Below are positions 1 to 5,354 of a stretch of 8,890 nucleotides of DNA, piece after piece. Both the position numbers and the translations under genes were made by a program. The notes under the pieces were generated by a model, which did no database searches, was not told the DNA's origin, and saw only the letters and a program-made list of their open reading frames with translations. Every line of letters starts with the position of its first letter. The stretch's first letter is position 1. The stretch comes from Coraliomargarita_B sp046540835 (GTDB taxonomy: Bacteria; Verrucomicrobiota; Verrucomicrobiia; Opitutales; Coraliomargaritaceae). Location of the stretch: contig JBKHEL010000103.1 of NCBI GenBank assembly GCA_046540835.1, positions 1-8,890 of the forward strand, read 5' to 3'.

Positions 1-196
1 GAACCGCAACAACCCTTGCTAAAGCAGCGGGCTACGTTGGCGCGGTCAGTTCGCAAAAACATCCGCCTGACAAAGTCGCTCGTTATCGTTGAAACTGCTT
101 AAGTTAGTGCCATTCCGGTCAAATCCGGCTGATCCACAATGTCGCCGACTCTCACATCGCTGCGATTGTCTATCGGTGCTCTTCTCATAATGTCCG

Positions 197-994
197 TTAT
201 TTCTTTTCGGCTTCAGAGTCTTTCTCGGCGGGCTTGGCTTTGTTGAGGAAGGGCTCCAGCAGATCGACGGGCAGAGGGAAGACGATGGTCGAATTTTTGT
301 CGGCCCCGATGGTGCGGAGTGTCTCCATGTAGCGCAGGTTGATGGCCTGGCTCTGGGTGGCGAGGATCTTGGCGGCTTCGGCCAGTTTTTCGGAGGCTTG
401 CTGCTCGCCCTCGGCGTGGATGACTTTGGCCCGCCGGGCGCGTTCGGCCTCGGCTTGCTGGGCGATCGCCCGGACCATGCTTTCGGCGATGTCGACGTGC
501 TTGATTTCGACATTGGTCACCTTGATGCCCCACTCATCGGTCTGTTCGTCGAGGATATCCTGGATATCGGCGTTGAGCTTGTCGCGCTCCGCCAGCAACT
601 CGTCGAGCTCGTGCTTGCCCAGCACCGAGCGCAGGGTGGTCTGGGCGAGCTGACTGGTGGCCGCGATATATTCCTCGACATTGATGACCGCCTTCTGGGG
701 GTCGACCACCCGGAAATAGAGCACCGCGTTCACCTTGGTCGTGACATTGTCGCGAGTGATCACGTCCTGGCTCGGCACGTCCATGGTGATGATTCGCAGA
801 TCCACCCGGACGATCTGTTGGATGAAAGGAATGACAATGATGAAGCCGGGGCCTTTCACCTTCCAGAAGCGCCCGAGTTGAAAGATGACGCCGCGCTCAT
901 ACTCACGCAGAATATGGATGGCGGAAGCCAGCACAATGATGACCACCAGCACGATGGGGCCGAAGGTATAAAAGTTATTGATGTATTCATTCAT
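197..994 (-). CDS. Slipin: stomatin/prohibitin-like SPFH membrane protein
   Basis: A 265-residue protein of the SPFH (stomatin/prohibitin/flotillin) superfamily, slipin subgroup. It has one N-terminal membrane segment (about residues 10-30) followed by the hallmark EYERGVIFQLGR and KGPGFIIVIPF (about 31-58). The SPFH core runs through VDLRIITMDVPSQDVITRDNV, and a charged helical segment contains the typical AEAERARRAKVIHAEGE (about 181-197). The tail VFPLPVDLLEPF (about 238-249) resembles the hydrophobic C-terminal region of stomatins, which is cleaved by the partner protease in Pyrococcus. Slipins form oligomeric membrane scaffolds. I chose the ATG at 994 because GGAG lies about 10 nt upstream; the longer reading from a TTG at 1027 has no comparable support. 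The gene overlaps the end of the upstream NfeD protease gene by 8 nt, implying translational coupling. Family assignment is very secure; the specific cellular role is inferred. Confidence 0.95.
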   Translation of the reverse strand: MNEYINNFYTFGPIVLVVIIVLASAIHILREYERGVIFQLGRFWKVKGPGFIIVIPFIQQIVRVDLRIITMDVPSQDVITRDNVTTKVNAVLYFRVVDPQKAVINVEEYIAATSQLAQTTLRSVLGKHELDELLAERDKLNADIQDILDEQTDEWGIKVTNVEIKHVDIAESMVRAIAQQAEAERARRAKVIHAEGEQQASEKLAEAAKILATQSQAINLRYMETLRTIGADKNSTIVFPLPVDLLEPFLNKAKPAEKDSEAEKK

Positions 995-2480
995 GGGTTT
1001 TGTTCTCCGATTGTTTGGGTTCTTCAAGCGGCTCGACCGATACGGTCAAACCGCCGAGCTGGGTGACTTTGACCCGATCCCCCTCGTGGAGCGGGGTTTG
1101 GGTGCGGGCTTTCCATAACTCGCCCTTGAGGCGGACGCGCCCTTCTGCTGAAAAATCCTCCAGTGCGGTGGCTTCGGAACCAACGATCCCTTCGCTGCCG
1201 CTGACGACCGGGCGCTGCCAGGCCCTCATCGCCATGGCGACGACCACGATAAACACGAAGGCACTGGCAAGGGTCACGCCGATGATGACAAAAATATTCA
1301 GCTCGAATCCGGGCGCATCGGTATCGATCAATAAAATCGAACCAAAGGCAAAAGCAATCACCCCGCCGATTCCGAGGGCACCGAAACTGGGCGCGAAGGC
1401 CTCGGCTATCATCAGGAGAATGCCCAGCAGAATGAGCGCCACGCCGGCGTAATTGACCGGCAGTAAATGGAGTGCGAACAGGGCCAGCAGCAGACAAATG
1501 GCTCCGGATATGCCGGGCACGAGACTGCCGGGATTGGAAAATTCCAGGATAATGCCGTAGATGCCGAGCAGCATTAGGATGTAGGCGACATTCGGATTGG
1601 TGATGACCGAGAGCACTTTGGTGCGCCAGTCCGGTTCGATATTTTGAACGGTCCGGCCTGCGGTTTTTAGAACCCAATCCCGGTTGTCGACTTCGACCGT
1701 GACTCCGTCCATTTCGGCAAGCAGTGTCTCGACATCAGGCACTCGGAAATCGACTACGTCCCTTTCCAGCGCCTCGCTCGATGTGAGGGTCACTCCCTGC
1801 CGGACCGCCTCTTCGGCCCAGTCCGCGTTGCGGCCGCGCAGTTCGGCCAGACCGCGGATATAGCTGACCGCATCATTGACTACCTTGCGCCGCATGGCCT
1901 GGGAAGAGCTGTCCGCCGATGCTTCGCCTTCCTCGTCGGCTTCCTCGGTCTGGTTCGTGTTATCGTTCGCAGCTTCGGCGTCCGTTTCGCTGCGTGCTTC
2001 GTCCCCCCCGGGGGCGCCGCCCATTTGCACCGGGGTCGCCGCGCCCACGCTGGTGGCGGGGGCCATGGCCGCGATATGGGCGGCATAGAGGATGTAGGTG
2101 CCCGCGCTGGCACCCCGGGCACCTTCCGGCGCGATGTAAACGGCGACCGGGATGGGCGAGTCCAGAATCTTCCGGATGATCGCCCGCATGGAGGTGTCGA
2201 GGCCGCCGGGGGTGTCCATGCGGATAATGATGGCCGGCGATTCCATCTCTTGGGCGCGCTCGAAAGTGCGCCCGAGAAAGTCGTCGACGGCCGGACCGAC
2301 CGGGCCTTCCACTTCCAGCAAGACTACAGGCGACTCCTTCTCGATAGCCCCATCCGGTGTTTCAGTTTGAGCGATCAGCGGGCTCTGGAGGGCGCAGACA
2401 ATTGCCAGACAGAAAAGCCTCAACGAAGAGGTGACGGCTTTCGCTCGGCTACTTAATCTCATCAGGTCTTCTCTTTTCAT
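987..2480 (-). CDS. NfeD family membrane-bound serine protease (ClpP class)
   Basis: A 497-residue long-form NfeD protein. A signal peptide or anchor (about 20-37) is followed by a ClpP-like protease domain with MDTPGGLDTSMRAI (oxyanion region, about 88-101). The nucleophile is the Ser in GASAGTYI (about S125), and the likely general-base Lys is in KVVNDAVSYIRGLAE (about K199). Then come about five membrane segments (about 292-418) and a C-terminal OB-fold NfeD domain (about 425-483). Family members such as Pyrococcus PH1510 cleave the C-terminal hydrophobic region of the adjacent stomatin, so the slipin encoded next is the likely substrate or partner. The loop between catalytic Ser and Lys carries an acidic low-complexity insert (about 157-195). 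The gene starts 5 nt after gpsA. ATG at 2480 is used; an in-frame ATG at 2462, preceded by an AGAGAAG-like sequence, is an equally reasonable start. Confidence 0.95.
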   Translation of the reverse strand: MKREDLMRLSSRAKAVTSSLRLFCLAIVCALQSPLIAQTETPDGAIEKESPVVLLEVEGPVGPAVDDFLGRTFERAQEMESPAIIIRMDTPGGLDTSMRAIIRKILDSPIPVAVYIAPEGARGASAGTYILYAAHIAAMAPATSVGAATPVQMGGAPGGDEARSETDAEAANDNTNQTEEADEEGEASADSSSQAMRRKVVNDAVSYIRGLAELRGRNADWAEEAVRQGVTLTSSEALERDVVDFRVPDVETLLAEMDGVTVEVDNRDWVLKTAGRTVQNIEPDWRTKVLSVITNPNVAYILMLLGIYGIILEFSNPGSLVPGISGAICLLLALFALHLLPVNYAGVALILLGILLMIAEAFAPSFGALGIGGVIAFAFGSILLIDTDAPGFELNIFVIIGVTLASAFVFIVVVAMAMRAWQRPVVSGSEGIVGSEATALEDFSAEGRVRLKGELWKARTQTPLHEGDRVKVTQLGGLTVSVEPLEEPKQSENKTHE

Positions 2481-2485
2481 GGGGT

Positions 2486-3556
2486 TCAGCGCGAAACGCG
2501 GCTGATCATTGATGCACGGAAATCTTTGATGTCAGCGATCACTTCGGGCACCGTTTTCTGCCTGAGCAGAACTTGTTCGATGGAATGAAGCAGGGGGAGG
2601 CGGGCAGCCCAATCGCTGCCAAAGGTCTGCACGGCATAAGCGACGCCGAGCGGTGCAGCTGTGCGACCTTCGATGGTAGTCAATCCCTCTGTTTTGAGAA
2701 TATCGGCCGCTTCATCCGGCGATTTTCCGGTTGCGAGCAAGTGGCCGAAGCGCCCGTTCCGTCCGCCGCCCGAGGTGGCGACCAAGTCGCCGAGTCCGGA
2801 CCAGCCATTGGCCGTATCCGGATTTCCGTGACGTCCTTTTATGAGCTTTCGCAGTTCATCGACCGCTTGCAAAAGAAGAATTGCGGAAAGGTTTTGAGTT
2901 GACTCGTGATCGCTGGATTCGTTCGAGCCCCCGGCCCATGCCAGAGCGATCGAGTAGATATTCTTATAGGCGAGGCAAACTTCGACGCCGCGCAGGTCAT
3001 GAACAGCATCGAGCCAAAAATATCCGGTAGCGAGTTGATTGGAGACATTTTGGGCCACCCGGTGATGATCTCCCGCGACAGCCGCTGCGGTTGGCTGACG
3101 GCGGACGAGCTCGCCCGCAATTGAAGGGCCGGTTAAGCAAAGAACCGGCGGCTTTGCCTCTCGAAGAATATTTTGAAGTTCCAATTGTAGGCATGAAGGA
3201 ACCGGATTCGTCACATCATTCTTCGAAATAAAACCCTTGGCGGCCGTTAGAATTGGAGTGGTTTTTTGCAGATGAGGGGCAGCCTGCCGGATCACCGGAA
3301 GGACGCCGGGTGTGGACACAGCCAGAACAATTTGCTCGGCTCCCGCGAGTGCGTCTTCAATTTGATTGGACGCAAATATCTGAACAGCCTCCGGAAGTGG
3401 GGTCCCCAAACTGGGATGCGGGCCGCCGGAAGAAAGAGCATGGTAGGCTTCGTCGTCATGGTCTGTGCACCATAGCGCTACCGTATGGCAACGGTCTGTG
3501 AACGGGACAGTGAGGGCAGCCCCCATGTCACCCGCGCCCAAAATTGTAATTTTCAT
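2486..3556 (-). CDS. gpsA: Glycerol-3-phosphate dehydrogenase [NAD(P)+]
   Basis: A 356-residue cytoplasmic enzyme that reduces dihydroxyacetone phosphate to sn-glycerol 3-phosphate, the backbone of phospholipids. Visible motifs are the N-terminal Rossmann loop GAGDMG (7-12), AAKGF (K107), LTGPSIAGEL (141-150, the family's GPS-A-E motif), and the catalytic Lys in AYKNIYSIA (K198). The substrate-binding GLGDLVAT (254-261) and RNGRFG (266-271) are also present. Length is slightly above the usual 330-340 residues. The substrate loop reads TSGGGRNGRFG, where many homologues have T-C-T/S-S-xxSRNR-x-G, a modest divergence. The gene lies 23 nt after the ferritin gene and 5 nt before the NfeD protease, so it is probably co-transcribed. 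No strong Shine-Dalgarno is visible before the ATG at 3556. Confidence 0.94.
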   Translation of the reverse strand: MKITILGAGDMGAALTVPFTDRCHTVALWCTDHDDEAYHALSSGGPHPSLGTPLPEAVQIFASNQIEDALAGAEQIVLAVSTPGVLPVIRQAAPHLQKTTPILTAAKGFISKNDVTNPVPSCLQLELQNILREAKPPVLCLTGPSIAGELVRRQPTAAAVAGDHHRVAQNVSNQLATGYFWLDAVHDLRGVEVCLAYKNIYSIALAWAGGSNESSDHESTQNLSAILLLQAVDELRKLIKGRHGNPDTANGWSGLGDLVATSGGGRNGRFGHLLATGKSPDEAADILKTEGLTTIEGRTAAPLGVAYAVQTFGSDWAARLPLLHSIEQVLLRQKTVPEVIADIKDFRASMISRVSR

Positions 3557-3579
3557 CGCAGTTTTACAGCTTGCTCAAA

Positions 3580-4068
3580 CTACCCGTTCTCATCTTCGCC
3601 CGGAGCGGAGACGTGTTTGGCAATGTATGCGGGCTCTTCCATTTTTGATAAGAGGTCGAGTTGCAGCTCGAGCCAGCTCATGTGGCCCTCTTCGTCCATG
3701 ACGATCTGCTCGAAAATCTTTTGGCTGCCGATGTCGGCATCTTCCCCGGCTTGGCGGGCCGCCGAGGTGTAAAACTCGATTGCCTCTTTCTCGTCGGCTA
3801 AATCGGACTCAAACATTTCGGTGAGCGAACCGGCGATCAGCGGGGTCTTTGCCAGCTCGAGCTTCGGCTCGCCTTCGTGGAAGATGATCCGGTTCATGAA
3901 GTCATCGGAGTGGCCCAGTTCTTCATGCATCTCTTCCCGCATCTTGGCGGCGAGGCGATCCAGCCCCCAGTCCGAGAGGATCGCGCTGTGCAGCTGATAC
4001 TGATGGGCCGCAGTCAATTCCATCGCCAGGGCCGTTTGCAGGTTTTTGAGTGTGGTTTCGCTTTTCAT
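3580..4068 (-). CDS. Bacterioferritin-like ferritin, probably non-haem
   Basis: A 162-residue four-helix ferritin-like protein close to bacterioferritin in length and layout. The predicted di-iron ligands are all present: E17 (in AMELTAAHQY), E50 and H53 (in HEELGH), E93 (in ADEKEA), and E126 and H129 (in DEEGHMSWLE). The Met that binds haem in classical bacterioferritin (E-M-K-H in E. coli Bfr) is replaced by Leu (L51 in E-L-G-H), so this protein probably does not carry haem. Expected role: oxidation and storage of iron and protection against Fenton chemistry. The start is well supported by AGGAGA 8 nt upstream of the ATG at 4068. It is the first gene of the four-gene minus-strand cluster. 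A short Dps-like or rubrerythrin-like relative is less likely given the bacterioferritin-type DEEGH-x-x-WLE-x-x-L ending. Confidence 0.9.
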   Translation of the reverse strand: MKSETTLKNLQTALAMELTAAHQYQLHSAILSDWGLDRLAAKMREEMHEELGHSDDFMNRIIFHEGEPKLELAKTPLIAGSLTEMFESDLADEKEAIEFYTSAARQAGEDADIGSQKIFEQIVMDEEGHMSWLELQLDLLSKMEEPAYIAKHVSAPGEDENG

Positions 4069-4091
4069 GGTGTTGTTCTCCTGGTTTTTGA

Positions 4092-4109
4092 TTTTCGAAG
4101 GTTCGAAAA
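4092..4109. promoter_or_regulatory. 18-bp inverted repeat upstream of the ferritin gene
   Basis: TTTTCGAA-GG-TTCGAAAA is a perfect inverted repeat with 8-bp arms and a 2-bp centre, ending about 24 nt upstream of the ferritin start and just outside its Shine-Dalgarno. The 2-nt centre is too tight for a good RNA hairpin, so a dimeric repressor or activator site is the more natural reading. No iron-box (Fur) match is evident. Which protein binds, if any, is unknown. Confidence 0.4.
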
Positions 4110-4194
4110 GAACGTGTGGTGTTACCCGGTCCTATGCGCAAGAGACATGCCAATTGAGAGAAATATCGGATGACTCTGCGTGCGTGTGGACTTA

Positions 4195-4254
4195 AGGCAG
4201 GCCTTCAGCCTGCGATGTTTGAATACAGAAAAACCGCAGGCTGAAGGCCTGCCT
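4195..4254. repeat. REP-like inverted repeat, 20-bp perfect arms
   Basis: AGGCAGGCCTTCAGCCTGCG (4195-4214) and its exact reverse complement (4235-4254) flank a 20-nt spacer. Each arm is itself a small hairpin, GCAGGC-CTTCA-GCCTGC. This 'palindrome of palindromes' is the usual form of bacterial extragenic palindromic (REP/BIME-type) elements. It could act in mRNA stability or as a transcription barrier, but there is no T-run to make it a standard terminator. Confidence 0.8.
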
Positions 4255-4281
4255 CAATTTTATTTTGATTCGCATAAGATC

Positions 4282-4301
4282 CGCGAACGGTCACCGTCGC
4301 G
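4282..4301. repeat. Near-perfect palindrome CGCG-a-ACGGT-c-ACCGT-CGCG
   Basis: The arms pair over 9 bp, with one unpaired A at 4286 and a single central C at 4292. The 1-nt centre again favours a protein-binding DNA site over an RNA hairpin. It lies about 210 bp upstream of the ferritin start and about 190 bp before the cassette. The function is unknown. Confidence 0.4.
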
Positions 4302-4368
4302 TCTCTTTGCAAAATGCACGGTATGGCGGATGTATCTTTGCAATTTGAGCGTCGGTTTTTGAACAGTT

Positions 4369-4429
4369 TAGCGGAGTGGGAGCATCCTGCTCCCATCACG
4401 GGGTTCTGGGGAGCTGGAAGCTCCCGCTA
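4369..4429. repeat. Two tandem short REP-like hairpins
   Basis: Hairpin one is TGGGAGCA-TCC-TGCTCCCA (4377-4395). Hairpin two is GGGAGCT-GGA-AGCTCCC (4409-4425), which on the other strand reads GGGAGCT-TCC-AGCTCCC. The two units are therefore variants of one motif in opposite orientation, GGGAGC-W-TCC-W-GCTCCC. An outer TAGCGG (4369-4374) can pair with CCGCTA (4424-4429), enclosing both. The stem plus pyrimidine loop layout matches the 4195-4254 element, suggesting one family of extragenic palindromes. Confidence 0.7.
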
Positions 4430-4485
4430 CCTTCTTCGGCTGGCGAGATGAACGCCCGGAGCGCTCGCCTTTTGGACCTCATCGC

Positions 4486-4503
4486 CCGTGACTAAATCTC
4501 CTG
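4486..4503 (+). repeat. Left copy of 18-bp direct repeat flanking the cassette
   Basis: CCGTGACTAAATCTCCTG matches the sequence at 5337-5354 (CCGTGACTAAATGTCCTG) in 17 of 18 positions, same orientation. The similarity stops abruptly at both ends. The two copies bracket exactly the AT-richer two-gene stretch. The pattern suits a target-site duplication or an att-site pair created by an insertion. Confidence 0.65.
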
Positions 4504-4799
4504 ATCGCATTAAAAAAATCAACCTATCCAAACAACTTGACGTCAGCAGCAATTTAGCCGAATTTTATGTCATGAATGAATCTAGAACAGACTTTCTATA
4601 CGCCACACCTACTTTCCTGTCGGGTGCGGCAACCGTGTTTGCTGTATCTGGGTTTTCGCCTAGATACAATAGGTCTTCTACTGAATTAGAAGCAGATTCG
4701 AGAGCTATTTACTCGGATTGGTCTCTTGTTGGTCAGGATATTGGCGCTTTCACTTCCTCTTTAGAAACAAAAGCTCTTGAGTCAGAAAACCCCAAGTGA
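4488..4799 (+). CDS. Small hypothetical protein paired with a DUF2335 gene
   Basis: Up to 103 residues; no named family can be assigned with certainty. The recognisable part starts at Met29 (ATG at 4572): FLYATPTFLSGAATVFAVSGF, then about 64-86, ELEADSRAIYSDWSLVGQDI. I recall small bacterial proteins with a similar 'FLYA-x-PSFL-x-GxA' opening and a closing 'D-x-x-A-x-x-x-DW-x-x-VG-x-D' motif, but their function is not known to me. The GTG at 4488 lies inside the 18-bp direct repeat and has no good Shine-Dalgarno. The true start may therefore be 4572, giving about 75 residues, although that ATG also lacks a clear ribosome binding site. The protein is probably soluble, with one moderately hydrophobic stretch (about 42-55). 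The gene overlaps the following DUF2335 gene by 23 nt. Base composition is clearly AT-richer than the surrounding genes. Confidence 0.6.
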   Translation: MTKSPDRIKKINLSKQLDVSSNLAEFYVMNESRTDFLYATPTFLSGAATVFAVSGFSPRYNRSSTELEADSRAIYSDWSLVGQDIGAFTSSLETKALESENPK

Positions 4800-5286
4800 T
4801 CTAAGCCAGTCTGAAATAGGAGCTGAGTTGGTTAAAGCCGATCCTGAACTAATTCGGGGGCTAAACAAAAGAGAACGTGACCGCCTCTCGAAGGCTCTCA
4901 GTTCAGTTGAAACTTCTATCGCTTTGCACATGCGAAGTGAGGTTCATCATTCTGGTCCTATCCCAGACCCAGATACTCTGGAGCGATACAATTCGATTAT
5001 TCCGAATGGAGCGGAGCGAATAATGATCATGGCTGAGGAGCAATCAAAGCATCGCCGAATGCTTGAAGCTCAAGTAGTCAATGAGCAAACCGCATCGAGC
5101 AAACGAGGGCAAATTTTTGCAGCGTTATTGGCCGCACTATTGATAGGGGCAGGGTCATGGGCATTTGCTACAGGTCATGATGAAGTTTCGGGCACAATTT
5201 TCGGAATTACAGTTGTTGGTCTAGTTACGGTTTTTGTAGTAGGAAAGAAGCAGGAGAAGAAAAGTCTCCAGTCTAAATCTAACTAA
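4777..5286 (+). CDS. DUF2335 family two-helix membrane protein
   Basis: A 169-residue protein with the DUF2335 signature HHSGPIPDPDTLERYNSIIP (57-76), NGAERIMIMAEEQSKHRRMLE (about 77-97), then GQIFAALL. Two membrane helices follow (about 112-131 and 137-156), with a short loop between and a Lys-rich tail. The N-terminal 50 residues are polar and probably cytoplasmic. The function of the family is unknown. The start is uncertain: a TTG at 4777, inside the preceding gene, gives this length; an ATG at 4930 would give 118 residues and still keep the whole signature. The 23-nt overlap with the upstream small gene implies a two-gene unit. It is AT-richer than its neighbours and lies between 18-bp direct repeats, suggesting acquisition by transfer. 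Confidence 0.82.
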   Translation: MSQKTPSDLSQSEIGAELVKADPELIRGLNKRERDRLSKALSSVETSIALHMRSEVHHSGPIPDPDTLERYNSIIPNGAERIMIMAEEQSKHRRMLEAQVVNEQTASSKRGQIFAALLAALLIGAGSWAFATGHDEVSGTIFGITVVGLVTVFVVGKKQEKKSLQSKSN

Positions 5287-5336
5287 GACAGTGCGATCCA
5301 GCCGCCGTAGTCAACTCCGGTTCGCTCCGCTCACCT

Positions 5337-5354
5337 CCGTGACTAAATGTCCTG
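5337..5354 (+). repeat. Right copy of 18-bp direct repeat, in the copper ATPase 3' end
   Basis: CCGTGACTAAATGTCCTG. Read on the minus strand this is CAG-GAC-ATT-TAG plus TCACGG, that is, the last three codons (Gln-Asp-Ile) and stop of the copper ATPase gene plus six downstream bases. It matches 4486-4503 with one difference (G5349 versus C4498). An insertion that leaves the gene end intact and duplicates it on the far side would produce this arrangement. A weak inverted repeat, TAGTCA (5308-5313) with TGACTA (5340-5345), overlaps the site. Confidence 0.65.

Larger units (their letters stand above)
4110..4487. other. Gene-free intergenic region rich in palindromes
   Basis: No credible coding sequence is seen in this stretch; open frames here run through the inverted repeats and show no protein-like composition. 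It separates the ferritin operon, which reads away to the left, from the AT-richer cassette, which reads right. It contains a large 20-bp-arm inverted repeat, an ACGGT/ACCGT palindrome, two tandem short hairpins, and a GC-rich stem around 4442-4469. A promoter for the ferritin gene must lie somewhere in or near it, but no convincing -35/-10 pair was found by eye. Confidence 0.6.

Noticed and set aside
100..140. Terminator for the four-gene operon (CCGG-TCAAAT-CCGG)
   Set aside because: The stem is only four base pairs with no T-run on the minus strand.
99..188. A 29-codon minus-strand frame directly after the slipin gene
   Set aside because: No ribosome binding site, no recognisable protein features and no continuation; it is likely chance.
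4180..4399. Short open frames on both strands of the palindrome region
   Set aside because: They run through the inverted repeats and lack protein-like composition or start signals.
4442..4473. Rho-independent terminator (GGCGAG...CTCGCC followed by TTTT)
   Set aside because: The stem is interrupted, the T-run is only four, and no plus-strand gene lies upstream to terminate.
5308..5345. Possible integron-type attC recombination site at the cassette end (TAGTCA...TGACTA)
   Set aside because: The outer boxes do not fit the GTTRRRY/RYYYAAC core sites, the inverted repeat is short, and no integron integrase is in view.
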